NCBI GenBank assembly: GCA_041738345.1
Contig: JBGSPX010000059.1
Span: forward strand, 186,001-250,000
Source: Proteocatella sp041738345
GTDB taxonomy: Bacteria > Bacillota > Clostridia > Peptostreptococcales > Filifactoraceae
Direction: 5' to 3'
Length of the DNA stretch: 64,000 nucleotides
The translations under genes and the position numbers were made by a program. Below are positions 50,565-59,701 of this stretch, one piece after another (position 1 is the first letter of the stretch; every line of letters begins with the position of its first letter). A model generated the notes under the pieces. It was not told where the DNA came from. It saw only the letters and a list, made by a program, of their open reading frames with translations, and did no database searches.

Positions 50565-51818
50565 TTATCCTCTATCGGCTTTATTTTGTTCACATTTTAG
50601 CTCCTTTAGAAGCTTAAGTGCGCATGAACTATAAATTATACTCTTGTGAACTTTGGTGAAAATTATATACTCCACCTCTATTTTATTTTTTGTGCGGTGG
50701 TCTATATGCATTCTTATCTTCTTTTCTATGCTATCAAAGGTTTTTAGGCCTAAATTTTCTGAGTCTGCATTAATTATATCTATCATTTCTTCTATGGATA
50801 TTGCTTCCATTATTTGTTTTACAGTTTCTGCTTTTGCGCCCTGCATAGCACTATGCGCTGCCATTACTTCCTGCCTTGAATCTGCAGTAGATGAATGTGT
50901 ATTCATAACGCCTGCTGCTAATTTTATGAGTTTCCCCGCATGACCTATTAGAAGAATTTTAGGGATATTTAGGTAACAGCTATAGTCAAGCATCTCGCCT
51001 ATATAGTTTGAGCATTTAACTCCGTTTTCAAGGTCTATTCCCAGCGCTTCTTTTGCATAGTCTCTTCCATAGTTTCCTGGACATACTAGCATAGGAGGCA
51101 CATCTTCAGGCTCGCTTTGCGCTACATAAAGTTTCGCAAATTGAGCAATTTCAGTCTTTATCGTATCAACCAGCGCTTTTTCGCTCATAGGTTCTACGAT
51201 TCCACTTGTTCCAAGTATTGAGATCCCACCTATTATTCCTAATTTGGGATTAAAGGTTTTCTTTGCGGTCTCTTCTCCATTTTCCACTTCCAGTTCTATC
51301 CAAAGCTGTGTTGGAAGTGCTTGGGGCTTAATTTCTTCTAAAGCTTCTTTTATTCCGTTTACTATCATTTGTCTTGGCACAGGATTTATTGCACTCTTGT
51401 CTTTTTCACAGCTAAGGCCTATTTTTGTAACCCTTCCAACCCCGTTTCCGCCATAAATGAAAATTTGAATCTGATTTTGACCGATTTCAACGGTGTGTTC
51501 ATAGGGATTGCAATCTAAATTTTGCATAAAAAAACTATCTTCATATACTGCATTTACTTTTGCAAAAATATGCAGTCCATGGGTAACATCAGGGTCATCG
51601 CCTGCATCCTTTACTATACTACAGCTTGCAAAATTTTGATTAAATTGTTGATTATGAACATTTAAATTAAGTTCTATACCTTTGGGCGTACTCAATCTAA
51701 CATATTCATAACGTTTTCCTGTCAAAAGCATGTATATCGCGGCTTTTGCTGCGGCTGCACTACAGCTTCCTGTCGTATAACCGGTTTTTAGTATTTTTTG
51801 ACCTTGAACAATTTCCAT
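50565..51818 (-). CDS. cbiD: Cobalt-precorrin-5B C1-methyltransferase CbiD
   Basis: Enzyme of 417 residues that methylates C-1. The N-terminus LKTGYTTGSCSAAAAKAAIYMLLTG is the hallmark of CbiD, followed by VKDAGDDPDVTHG and GGNGVGRVTKIGL, and later LIGHAGKLIKLAAGVMNTHSSTADSR. The start is the ATG at 51818, eight bases after AAGG; a GTG six bases earlier is too close to the site. It begins five bases after the cbiO stop. Confidence 0.95.
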   Translation of the reverse strand: MEIVQGQKILKTGYTTGSCSAAAAKAAIYMLLTGKRYEYVRLSTPKGIELNLNVHNQQFNQNFASCSIVKDAGDDPDVTHGLHIFAKVNAVYEDSFFMQNLDCNPYEHTVEIGQNQIQIFIYGGNGVGRVTKIGLSCEKDKSAINPVPRQMIVNGIKEALEEIKPQALPTQLWIELEVENGEETAKKTFNPKLGIIGGISILGTSGIVEPMSEKALVDTIKTEIAQFAKLYVAQSEPEDVPPMLVCPGNYGRDYAKEALGIDLENGVKCSNYIGEMLDYSCYLNIPKILLIGHAGKLIKLAAGVMNTHSSTADSRQEVMAAHSAMQGAKAETVKQIMEAISIEEMIDIINADSENLGLKTFDSIEKKIRMHIDHRTKNKIEVEYIIFTKVHKSIIYSSCALKLLKELKCEQNKADRG

Positions 51819-51823
51819 AATCA

Positions 51824-52684
51824 CTACCTTTTTGAATTATATAGCTTTAAAATTTCAGTTCTGGCTTCACTTATCGTGGCGGCACTTTTATCTACATCAA
51901 GTCCATCTTTTTCATTTAAAATTTCCATCAGATGCTCTATTCTTGGAAGCCTTAAATTATTTTCTCTTATTAATTTGGGATTTGCAAATATTTCCTTAGG
52001 AGTACCTCTTGCAGCAAGCTTTCCTTGATTCATAATATATACATAATCACTATAAAGCGGCACTAAATCTATATCATGTGTTGCAATCACTATCGAAATT
52101 CCCATCTTCTTTTTTATATCCTCTAGTAAGGTCATTATCTCACTTACGCCCTGCGGATCAAGCCCTGCCGTAGGTTCATCTAAGATTATAAGTTCTGGCT
52201 CCATAACAAGTACCCCTGCGATTGCTACTCGTTTTTTCTGCCCATAGCTAAGCGCATGCGTAGGTCTTTGAGCTAGATGACTTATGCCCGTTTTTTCCAT
52301 AGCATACTCTACTCTTTTTCGCACTTCATCTTCACTTAACCCCAGATTTACTGCGCCAAAGCTTATATCTCTATATACATCGGCAGAAAACAGTTGATGG
52401 TCTGGGTCTTGAAATACTATGCCTACAGTTTTTCTCATTTCTATAATGTTTTTTCGAGAATACTCAAGCTTTTTGCCATCTATATAGATTTCACCCGACT
52501 GCGGTTTTAGCACTCCATTTAAATTTAAAAATAGCGTTGATTTCCCAGCGCCATTTCCGCCTAGTATTGTAGTCGTTTTTCCTCTTGGAATAGCTATGTC
52601 TATATTTTCAAGTGCAAGTTCCCCTTTTTCGTATCTATAGCAAAGGGATTTAGTTTCTACTATATTAATATTATCTAACTGCAT
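51824..52684 (-). CDS. cbiO: Cobalt ECF transporter ATPase CbiO
   Basis: ATPase of 286 residues with Walker A LGGNGAGKSTLFLNLNG, Q-loop VGIVFQDPDHQLFSADVYRDISFG, signature LSYGQKKRVAIAGVL and Walker B LIILDEPTAGLDPQG. It powers cobalt import with CbiQ and CbiMN. A single ATPase gene suggests a CbiO homodimer. AAAGGA precedes the ATG. Confidence 0.94.
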   Translation of the reverse strand: MQLDNINIVETKSLCYRYEKGELALENIDIAIPRGKTTTILGGNGAGKSTLFLNLNGVLKPQSGEIYIDGKKLEYSRKNIIEMRKTVGIVFQDPDHQLFSADVYRDISFGAVNLGLSEDEVRKRVEYAMEKTGISHLAQRPTHALSYGQKKRVAIAGVLVMEPELIILDEPTAGLDPQGVSEIMTLLEDIKKKMGISIVIATHDIDLVPLYSDYVYIMNQGKLAARGTPKEIFANPKLIRENNLRLPRIEHLMEILNEKDGLDVDKSAATISEARTEILKLYNSKR

Positions 52685-52694
52685 ATTTTTTCCT

Positions 52695-53462
52695 TTACAT
52701 CAACATATATATCCATACTTGTATCCCTGCTACTACTATTGCTGCAGTAGTTATCCTAGTATCTACTTGATACTGCATCCCTACGGTTGTAAGCTCTCCA
52801 TTATATCCTCTACTTTCAAGCGCATCATATATAGCATCTGCTTTTTTGTATGAACTTATGAATAGCCTAGATATCAGTTCTGAGGTTGATTTATATGAAA
52901 TCTTCATATTTATATATCCAAGCCTTGAGTCTTGAGCAATTTTTATATTTTCTGCCGTTTCTGTAAGTATAAATATAAATCTATAAACAAGCTCTAGTAA
53001 TTCTACAAAAAGAGTTGGAAATTTAAGCTTGTAAAGTGCTAAGGTTATATCTGTCATCGGAGTATTCATAACTAAAAAATACACTGTACTTATAACACCA
53101 AGCGCTTTTGAACAAATATGAAGCGCTTGGAATATCCCTTGCGAGGATATCCCGTATTTGTGCGCTCCTAAGCTTAAGCCTAAAATCAACTTAGTATCTA
53201 AGCTGTATCTTCCTATTATTATCGTAATTACTCCTATGAATATAAAGCCAATAGGAATTTTGAACATCTGCCACAAATCTTTAGGCTTATGTCCTCCCAT
53301 AATAATATTTAAAGTAGCCATCGAAATCATCGTAGCTATGCTGACATACAAATTATCTAAAATTATGCATAGAAACATTATGCCTAGAGTTATCAATATT
53401 TTAGTTATTGGATCTGCCATTCTAAGCTTTGAGCTATAGGCATATTTATCTGTTCCTATCAC
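52695..53462 (-). CDS. cbiQ: Cobalt ECF transporter transmembrane protein CbiQ
   Basis: T-component of 255 residues with several membrane helices and the coupling region around AQDSRLGYINMKISYKSTSELISRLFISSYKKADAIYDALESRGYNGEL, which includes the conserved DALESRGY motif contacting CbiO. Start is GTG at 53462 behind AAGGAG. It lies between cbiMN (4-base gap) and cbiO. Confidence 0.92.
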   Translation of the reverse strand: MIGTDKYAYSSKLRMADPITKILITLGIMFLCIILDNLYVSIATMISMATLNIIMGGHKPKDLWQMFKIPIGFIFIGVITIIIGRYSLDTKLILGLSLGAHKYGISSQGIFQALHICSKALGVISTVYFLVMNTPMTDITLALYKLKFPTLFVELLELVYRFIFILTETAENIKIAQDSRLGYINMKISYKSTSELISRLFISSYKKADAIYDALESRGYNGELTTVGMQYQVDTRITTAAIVVAGIQVWIYMLM

Positions 53463-53465
53463 AAC

Positions 53466-54575
53466 TTAAATCTCCTTTTTAGTGATTCTTCCTATTCCAT
53501 AACCTATTATTCCTGCCCCCAGTGCGGCCTGAAGTGCAAATAATAATGACTCTATCTCTCCACTTGCTGGCTCAAATATTGGTTCAAATATTGGCGTATA
53601 TTCAGAATCTATTTCCTCTGCGATTATATCCATTGCCATACCATCTGCTCCTCCAAATTCAGCCCCCGCTTTAAGGTATAGTGGTGCAAACGCTACTGCA
53701 AAAAATACTACTAATAAAATTACATTCTTTTTCCAGATAGGATCTTTTGTACTCGAAACTGCCATTTTTTTGTTTGCTTCTGAAATTTCAGAGGTTCCTG
53801 TAATCTTTCCTTTTAGGTTTTGAAGGTCATTTATCTCTTCTGAGCTATATTTTGCAAGGATATTAAATACAATTACTGTAAGTATTGCTTCTCCTACAGC
53901 TATAGGAATTTGTGTAACTGCAAATACGCCCATAAACTTTGTAAGCGAAAGCATAATTCCTCCATTTGGTGATGGGAATGCTAGTGCAAGCTGGAAAGAT
54001 GTAGTTACATAAGTAAGTAAATCTGATAAAAAGGCTGCTACAAATACACTGACTGCCGTAGATACCCCTACTTTTCTAAGTAATTTATAAACGTAATACG
54101 CTACAAAGGCTCCTACGATTGCCATTGAGAATATATTTGCGCCTAGCGTTGTAATTCCTCCATGTGCTAATAGCAGTGCTTGGAAAAGAAGTACTATCAT
54201 TCCTATTACAGCCATCGGCGTTGGTCCAAAAAGTATTGCTCCAAGTGCTATCCCGGTAGGATGTGAGCAGCTTCCTGTAAGCGATGGTATTTTAAGTGCT
54301 GATAGTATAAATGTAAATGCCCCTGCCATTGCTAAAAGCAGTTTAGCTTTTGGTGCCTGTGCTATTTTAGCGTTAATTGCCTTAAATCCATAAATTACAA
54401 ATGGTGCTGAAAGTGCAAACCAAAGTATAATCCATTTTGGTGATGGTAGAAATCCTTCTGCAATATGCATTGCACTTGCATAGATAGTGTTAAAACCAAG
54501 TATAAGTGCCATAGACGTTACAAATTTTAAGGTTTTGTCTCCTGAACTAAATCTGAATTTCATTTTGTTTCTCAT
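53466..54575 (-). CDS. cbiMN: Cobalt ECF transporter substrate-capture protein, CbiM-CbiN fusion
   Basis: A 369-residue fusion. A signal-like helix ends before AMHIAEGFLPSP, so cleavage exposes the Met-His N-terminus that binds the metal in CbiM/NikM proteins. CbiM spans about 38-245 (SCSHPTGIALGAILFGP, LLAHGGITTLGANIFSMAIVGAF). The last ~90 residues (VFFAVAFAPLYLKAGAEFGGADGMA, then a final helix ending GIGRITKKEI) are CbiN. GGGAG precedes the ATG. It is the first gene after the cobalamin riboswitch, which favours cobalt over nickel as substrate. Confidence 0.92.
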   Translation of the reverse strand: MRNKMKFRFSSGDKTLKFVTSMALILGFNTIYASAMHIAEGFLPSPKWIILWFALSAPFVIYGFKAINAKIAQAPKAKLLLAMAGAFTFILSALKIPSLTGSCSHPTGIALGAILFGPTPMAVIGMIVLLFQALLLAHGGITTLGANIFSMAIVGAFVAYYVYKLLRKVGVSTAVSVFVAAFLSDLLTYVTTSFQLALAFPSPNGGIMLSLTKFMGVFAVTQIPIAVGEAILTVIVFNILAKYSSEEINDLQNLKGKITGTSEISEANKKMAVSSTKDPIWKKNVILLVVFFAVAFAPLYLKAGAEFGGADGMAMDIIAEEIDSEYTPIFEPIFEPASGEIESLLFALQAALGAGIIGYGIGRITKKEI

Positions 54576-54676
54576 AATTTTCTCCCTCTCTTAAAAAAAT
54601 AAATACATAAGTTCAACTGTGCTGACTTTGCTGAAGATAGGGTTAAAGTATGTATGTAAAATAAATAATGTAATAT

Positions 54677-54709
54677 AAAAAAACCTCGGGGTGCTTGTGC
54701 CTCGAGGTC
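54677..54709 (-). terminator. Riboswitch expression-platform terminator
   Basis: On the minus strand ACCTCGAGG pairs with CCCCGAGGT (one mismatch or wobble), followed by TTTTTTT. It lies between the cobalamin aptamer and cbiMN, so B12 binding most likely ends transcription here. Confidence 0.85.
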
Positions 54710-54767
54710 TTATTGTCATATTTACATATCACTTTAACAACCTCTATTCATCGTAGAGCGTCTGCTA

Positions 54768-54912
54768 ACAGAAATGGTATGTATTCCGACTTAAGTATCC
54801 TAATGATTGCTGCGCCTTCCCGGTTTCCCAGTGGCATGTTGCGGCATCACTCCTCTATCACGGCAGCGAGACTGTGCAGGATTTTAACCTGACTTCCTAA
54901 ACCAATTTCTGT
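54768..54912 (-). ncRNA. Cobalamin riboswitch aptamer
   Basis: On the minus strand P1 is ACAGAAATTGGT (54901-54912) with ACCATTTCTGT (54768-54778). Between them are the conserved segments GGAAGTCAGGTTAAAATCC, a CTCGCTGCCGTGATAGAGG region, the B12 box GCCACTGGGAAACCGGGAAG and AAGTCGGAATAC. It controls the whole cbiM-cbiC operon through the downstream terminator. Confidence 0.93.
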
Positions 54913-54936
54913 ATTATTAAATTCTTTCCAAATTAC

Positions 54937-54965
54937 ATTATTCCATATTTTCAGATTTTAGTCAA
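54937..54965 (-). promoter_or_regulatory. Promoter of the cobalamin operon
   Basis: Minus strand TTGACT (54960-54965), 17-base spacer, AATAAT (54937-54942), just upstream of the riboswitch P1. Confidence 0.65.
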
Positions 54966-54998
54966 TGCGAATTCCGGCTTAAAAAAGTTTATTGTTTT

Positions 54999-56345
54999 TT
55001 ATTTCTCAAAGGTTATGATTACGCTACAACCTTTAATTTTATTTTTTAAGCTCAACTTACTACCATGAAGTTTTAATATCTGGCTTACTATTATAAGTCC
55101 TAGTCCATGATTTCCAATTTCATCTAACTTATCTTCGCTCTTATTTTTCAATATAACTTCTTCGGGAAATCCAGTACCATCATCTTCAATTACAAGCTCT
55201 GTATAACTTTCCTTTTGTGCTAATTTTACTAAAATATTACACCCATTTGGATTATGAACTATAGCGTTCTCTATAATATTAAGTATGGCTCTTCTCATTA
55301 AATCTTCATCTGCTAAAATACTAAATTTTTCCATATCTTCCTGCCAGTTTAAATCTATTTGATAACCTTCCGCTAAATTTGAATTTAATACTTCAGCCGT
55401 AAGTGTTCTTAATAAAGTTGATAGCCTTATTAACTCAAATTTCATTGGATACATATTATATTCAAGTTTTGAAGCTAGATTCAAATCTGAAACTAATTTT
55501 TTTATTTTTTGACTTTGAACTCTTATTATCTTAGCTTTTTCTCTATCAGCCGCAGCTAATTTTGTATCTTCTTCAAGCTGGCTTGCATACCCCATTACTA
55601 AAGACAGCGGTGTTCTTATATCATGGGAAACTCCTGCAATCCACATCGTTCTTGTATTATCACGCTTACTCAAAAGTGTTTCCTGATTTTTAAGTTTTAA
55701 GGATGTCGAATTTATACTTTCTGATATATTGCTAAACATACCTTTACGTTCAAGCGTAACCTCTTCATTTTTACCTAACGCTTCAATTCCATATACAAGC
55801 ATTTTTAAAGCTTTATAGGATTTTATGCCCATAATAAGTGCTAACCCTACCGCTACAATGCAATTTAGTATCAGAGATGTAAATAGCCATCTAGGCACAT
55901 CTTGAATAACATTTTCTGGCATTTCAAGACCTAGCTTCCATATACTATTCTTAGGACTTCCAATTACAAGTAATTTGTCCTCCATACGCCACACTTTTAC
56001 AGGATAGTCTTTAAGATACCACCTCGAAAAGCCAGCCACTTCTGATACATTAAATTTTCTTGGTATTTCTACAGGCAATTCATATTCCCAAATGACATTT
56101 CCATTTTCATCTAATAGCAGTCCCCACTGATATTCTTCTGCTATTATGAGACTTCCATCTTTTGAGATATCATAAACTTCATCTTTAGCACTAAGCTGAC
56201 TTGCTATTTTAGATATATCGTAATTTTTTATCCCTTCTTCGCTTGCCCTCGTTATCCATAATACAAATACAGTTATATTCAATATTAGTAGCACAAGGGC
56301 GATTACTGCAGCTGAGGCTATATATCTGCTTATTACCTTATTCAT
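54999..56345 (-). CDS. Sensor histidine kinase of an antimicrobial-peptide-response system (CprK/NisK-like)
   Basis: Membrane kinase of 448 residues. Helices at about 9-31 and 155-175 enclose an extracellular loop of about 125 residues. The cytoplasmic part has the H-box SHDIRTPLSLVMGY, N-box NIIENAIVHN, G1 DDGTGFPEE and G2 GNHGLGLIIV. Its start overlaps the end of the response-regulator gene by 8 bases. The pair diverges from a LanFEG-type exporter, the same gene content as CprABC-CprRK of C. difficile, so it probably senses lantibiotics or other peptides. Confidence 0.85.
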   Translation of the reverse strand: MNKVISRYIASAAVIALVLLILNITVFVLWITRASEEGIKNYDISKIASQLSAKDEVYDISKDGSLIIAEEYQWGLLLDENGNVIWEYELPVEIPRKFNVSEVAGFSRWYLKDYPVKVWRMEDKLLVIGSPKNSIWKLGLEMPENVIQDVPRWLFTSLILNCIVAVGLALIMGIKSYKALKMLVYGIEALGKNEEVTLERKGMFSNISESINSTSLKLKNQETLLSKRDNTRTMWIAGVSHDIRTPLSLVMGYASQLEEDTKLAAADREKAKIIRVQSQKIKKLVSDLNLASKLEYNMYPMKFELIRLSTLLRTLTAEVLNSNLAEGYQIDLNWQEDMEKFSILADEDLMRRAILNIIENAIVHNPNGCNILVKLAQKESYTELVIEDDGTGFPEEVILKNKSEDKLDEIGNHGLGLIIVSQILKLHGSKLSLKNKIKGCSVIITFEK

Positions 56346-57057
56346 CTCGTCCTCCTACAAGCTTGTATCCTAACCCTCTTACCGTCAAAAGATGCTTTGG
56401 CGCAGAAGCGTTTTTTTCTATTTTTTCACGCAGCCTCCTTATATGCACCATCAATGTATTTTCATAGCCATATAGGAAGTCTCCCCATGCTGCTTGACAC
56501 AACATATCTCCAGTAACTATTTTCCCCATATTTTGATGTAGTTTTTCAAGAATTATAAATTCCTTTGCCGTTAAATTATATTCTTTGCCTAAATTATTTA
56601 CAGTCCCACTATTTAAGTCTATCTTCGTTTCATCCAAATAAAATACTGCTTTCTCTTGATTTTGAAATACTATAGGAAAATATGCTCTATTTAATACCGC
56701 CTTTAGCCTAAGTACCAGTTCTCTAGGCAAAAATGGCTTTGTTATATAGTCATCAGCCCCAAGACCTAGTCCTAATAATCTATCCTCATCTTCGTCCTTC
56801 GCAGAAAGAAATAATACAGGTACATTTGAACCTTCTCTAAAGCTTCTCATTAATGAAAATCCGTCTCCATCAGGAAGCATTACATCCAGTATAATCCCTT
56901 CTGGTTTTTCAAGCTGAAATTTTATAATTGCCTCTTTATAATCTTGCGCTTCAACCACTTTAAAAAAGCCTTCATTTTTTAAAATATCCTTAAGCAATTT
57001 TCTAATTTCAGCCTCATCTTCTACAATAAGTATCTTACATTCATTTATATTTTCCAT
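56338..57057 (-). CDS. OmpR-family response regulator (CprR/NisR-like)
   Basis: A 239-residue regulator with receiver motifs LIVEDEAEIRKLL, phospho-acceptor Asp in GIILDVMLPDGDGF and Lys in YITKPFLPREL, then a winged-helix domain (LTAKEFIILEKLHQNMGKIVTGDMLCQAAWGDFLYGYENTLMVHIRRLREKIE). It likely activates the divergent exporter operon through the AAGGTA repeats in the 184-base gap, and may regulate itself through two further copies of TTTAAGGTA near its own start. Confidence 0.88.
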   Translation of the reverse strand: MENINECKILIVEDEAEIRKLLKDILKNEGFFKVVEAQDYKEAIIKFQLEKPEGIILDVMLPDGDGFSLMRSFREGSNVPVLFLSAKDEDEDRLLGLGLGADDYITKPFLPRELVLRLKAVLNRAYFPIVFQNQEKAVFYLDETKIDLNSGTVNNLGKEYNLTAKEFIILEKLHQNMGKIVTGDMLCQAAWGDFLYGYENTLMVHIRRLREKIEKNASAPKHLLTVRGLGYKLVGGRDE

Positions 57058-57073
57058 AAATCCCTCCTAATCA

Positions 57074-57094
57074 TACCTTAAATTATACCTTAAA
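57074..57094 (-). promoter_or_regulatory. Direct repeats upstream of the response-regulator gene
   Basis: Two copies of TTTAAGGTA on the minus strand (57074-57082 and 57086-57094), 12 bases apart, 17 bases before the regulator start. They share TTTAAGGTA with the repeats facing the exporter genes and suggest autoregulation. Confidence 0.45.
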
Positions 57095-57127
57095 ATAGGC
57101 TTTTATTTTTATATTTACATATGATTT

Positions 57128-57190
57128 AAGGTAAACTTAAGCTTTGCGCAAGGTAGAGTTAAGCGAGTCGCTGTATTATATAGCTATAAT
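57128..57190 (+). promoter_or_regulatory. Activator repeats and promoter of the exporter operon
   Basis: Two direct repeats, AAGGTAAACTTAAGC (57128-57142) and AAGGTAGAGTTAAGC (57150-57164), are 22 bases (two helical turns) apart. A TATAAT lies at 57185-57190 with no good -35; the second repeat ends at the -35 position. This is the usual arrangement for activation by an OmpR-family regulator. Confidence 0.6.
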
Positions 57191-57240
57191 TAAATTTAAG
57201 CACCACAGCTTAACTACATTTATTATACAAGGAGGAAAAA

Positions 57241-58155
57241 ATGGAATATATAATCACTACTAATTCACTTTGCAAAACCTATTCAAACACCACCAGCGTA
57301 AAAAATTTAGATTTAAAAATACCCTCAAAAGCTATATATGGATTCTTAGGGCCTAACGGTGCCGGTAAATCCACTACGCTTAAAATGCTTTTGGGCCTTG
57401 TTAAGCCTAGTTCTGGAAAAATATGCATCCTTGGGAATGAAATGAATTCTAAAAATAGAATTTCTATTTTAAATAAAGTAGGTGCCCTAATAGAATCTCC
57501 TAGTTATTATGCACATCTTACTGGGAAGGAAAATCTTGATATATTTTGCGCCCTTCGTAGATTAAATAAATCTGAAATTCCAAGAGTCTTAGAAATAGTA
57601 AGACTAGAAAATCAGCAAAATAAAAAAACCGGACAATATTCTCTAGGTATGAAACAACGCCTCGGAATTGCCTGTGCCCTTTTAGGAAATCCCGAGCTAC
57701 TAATCCTTGATGAACCCACAAATGGACTAGACCCTGCTGGTATACAAGAAATAAGAGAGCTCGTAAGAAGCCTCCCTTCTCAATATGGAATGACCGTCTT
57801 AGTTTCAAGTCACTTACTTTCAGAGATTGAACAAATGGCTACTGATGTAGGTATAATAAATTCTGGCAAGCTCTTGTTTCAAGATAAACTCGAAATCCTT
57901 CACCAAAAATGTAAATCCCATTTAAGATTTAGAACTTTGAATAACGATTCCGCGCTAAAACTTTTAAATTCAAAAAACATTTCCTGCACGCTATCTGATG
58001 ATTTTATATTGCTTCCTAAATTGGAGGATATGAAAGTCGCCGCTTGCACCGCTATGCTCCATGAACATAAAATTCCAATCGTACGCATAGAAGAAATGCA
58101 AAAAAATCTTGAGGATTTCTTCTTAGATTTAACAGGAGGTGCCGTTAGTCTATGA
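57241..58155 (+). CDS. Antimicrobial-peptide ABC exporter ATPase, LanF/CprA type
   Basis: ATPase of 304 residues with Walker A LGPNGAGKSTTLK, signature YSLGMKQRLGIA and Walker B LLILDEPTNGLDP. The Q-loop glutamine is replaced by glutamate (GALIESPSYY, Glu85), the E-loop described for lantibiotic-immunity ATPases such as NukF. With two small permeases it should expel peptide antibiotics from the membrane. AGGAGG precedes the ATG. Its stop overlaps the next start (ATGA). A BcrA-type bacitracin exporter is the main alternative. Confidence 0.87.
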   Translation: MEYIITTNSLCKTYSNTTSVKNLDLKIPSKAIYGFLGPNGAGKSTTLKMLLGLVKPSSGKICILGNEMNSKNRISILNKVGALIESPSYYAHLTGKENLDIFCALRRLNKSEIPRVLEIVRLENQQNKKTGQYSLGMKQRLGIACALLGNPELLILDEPTNGLDPAGIQEIRELVRSLPSQYGMTVLVSSHLLSEIEQMATDVGIINSGKLLFQDKLEILHQKCKSHLRFRTLNNDSALKLLNSKNISCTLSDDFILLPKLEDMKVAACTAMLHEHKIPIVRIEEMQKNLEDFFLDLTGGAVSL

Positions 58156-58901
58156 TTTTACTTTATACCGAAATTTTGAAGACTCGCCGAAAAAAACTAC
58201 CAGTTCTAATACTTTCTTTAACGCTAACAGAACTACTCTGGGGACTATGGGCTTTTTCAAATTCAAGTAACCAAGAGCTTGCTCAAGGTTGGAAGTGCAT
58301 AGTATATCAGTTCACTATACTAAACTGCATAATCCTTCCAGTTTCAATCGCTGTACTCGCATCAAGGATATGCAGCATAGAACATCCTGGAAATGCGCTT
58401 CGGCTGATAAAAAGCCTTATGCCCAGCAGTAAGATATTTGATATAAAATTCTTATATAGCAGTCTTTATATAATGCTTATACTGATCATTCAAATAAGCT
58501 TTATGATTATTCTTGGAAATTTAAAACACTTTGAAGATGCTTTTTCTATGAGAATTTTTGTATATTATTTTATTTTTAATATGCTGGTAAGTTTGACTAT
58601 TTTGGCCTTACAACAGACCCTATCTTTAATTTTTGAAAATCAAATAATTTCAGTATCAGTAGGTCTTTTAGGAAGTTTTTTGGGATTATTCTCCCTATTT
58701 CTTTCAAATGGACTAAGCAAGCTTATAATATGGGCCTATTATGGAATTCTTCTACTAGTTCATATGGATTGGACTCCAGCTGATAGAAGTGTGATTTATT
58801 ACTATGCTCCTCTAGATTGGCAGAATATTTTCTTACTATTATTTATATTTCTTGTAACCTATTCTGGAGGGAAAGCTCTATTTATTAGAAAGGATGTATA
58901 G
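58152..58901 (+). CDS. Antimicrobial-peptide ABC exporter permease 1 (LanE/CprB-like)
   Basis: Membrane protein of 249 residues with six predicted helices and no extracellular loop of note, as usual for LanE/LanG permeases (ABC-2 type). The start overlaps the ATPase stop by four bases and the stop is directly followed by the second permease gene (TAGATG), so all three are coupled. It resembles the following permease in size and layout. Confidence 0.8.
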   Translation: MILLYTEILKTRRKKLPVLILSLTLTELLWGLWAFSNSSNQELAQGWKCIVYQFTILNCIILPVSIAVLASRICSIEHPGNALRLIKSLMPSSKIFDIKFLYSSLYIMLILIIQISFMIILGNLKHFEDAFSMRIFVYYFIFNMLVSLTILALQQTLSLIFENQIISVSVGLLGSFLGLFSLFLSNGLSKLIIWAYYGILLLVHMDWTPADRSVIYYYAPLDWQNIFLLLFIFLVTYSGGKALFIRKDV

Positions 58902-59636
58902 ATGTTTCCAATTGTGTTAAACTCAGAACTAAAAAAACTAAAACGAAGCCCGATATGGCTTGTATTATTTACGCTTCCTGCTATTCCAGCGTTTATAGGA
59001 ACCTTTAACTATATTCAAAACATCTCCATCTTGCAAGATGGTTGGTACAGTTTATGGACTCAACACACTCTATTTACTTGTTATTTTTTTATGCCTCCTA
59101 TGATTGCATGCTTCTGCGCCTATCTTCTAAGGCTAGAGCATAATGGCACCAACTGGAACCGCCTTTTAAGCATGCCTATCGCTCCACATACTATTTTCTT
59201 TTCAAAATTAACTATAGTATCACTCTTAATTGTTATAAGTCAAATATGGACTGGAACTCTATTTATATTATGTGGGAAAATAGTTGGGCTTTCTGCAAAT
59301 CTCCCTAAAGAGCTGGTATCATGGCTTAGCTGTGGTGCTCTTGGGTGTATATCGATAGCTTCAGTTCAGCTATTTATATCCCTAAAATTTAAAAGCTTTG
59401 CATTTCCTGTGGCACTTGCATTTATCGGTGGTGTATTTGGGCTTGCAATAAATGCAAAAGGGTTTGGTGCATATTACCCTTACTCATTAATGTGTGTAGG
59501 AATGAGAGCCAATCATCCCGGAGGCGCTATGAGTTGCAGCATCTTCCAATTTATCGTAAGTAATTTTATTTTTATAATAATTCCTTCGATATTATCCGTA
59601 CTTTTTTTAAGTTTTTCAGATATAAGTACTGAATAA
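58902..59636 (+). CDS. Antimicrobial-peptide ABC exporter permease 2 (LanG/CprC-like)
   Basis: Membrane protein of 244 residues with about six helices. The N-terminal NSELKKLKRSPIWLVLFTLPAIPAFIGTFNY is typical of LanG/CprC and MutG-type permeases that begin with a short cytoplasmic ELxKxxRS motif. It completes the exporter with the ATPase and permease 1. No lanthipeptide precursor or synthetase is in the window, so the system serves resistance rather than producer immunity. Confidence 0.82.
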   Translation: MFPIVLNSELKKLKRSPIWLVLFTLPAIPAFIGTFNYIQNISILQDGWYSLWTQHTLFTCYFFMPPMIACFCAYLLRLEHNGTNWNRLLSMPIAPHTIFFSKLTIVSLLIVISQIWTGTLFILCGKIVGLSANLPKELVSWLSCGALGCISIASVQLFISLKFKSFAFPVALAFIGGVFGLAINAKGFGAYYPYSLMCVGMRANHPGGAMSCSIFQFIVSNFIFIIIPSILSVLFLSFSDISTE

Positions 59637-59661
59637 TTTCTTGCAAAACGCATTCTTGGGC

Positions 59662-59691
59662 TTGCAAAGATATGCTCTTTTCGTATATAAT
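59662..59691 (+). promoter_or_regulatory. Promoter of folT-fhs
   Basis: TTGCAA (59662-59667), 18-base spacer, TATAAT (59686-59691). Transcription would begin close to the first base of the riboswitch. Confidence 0.65.
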
Positions 59692-59701
59692 ATCCATAAA
59701 T

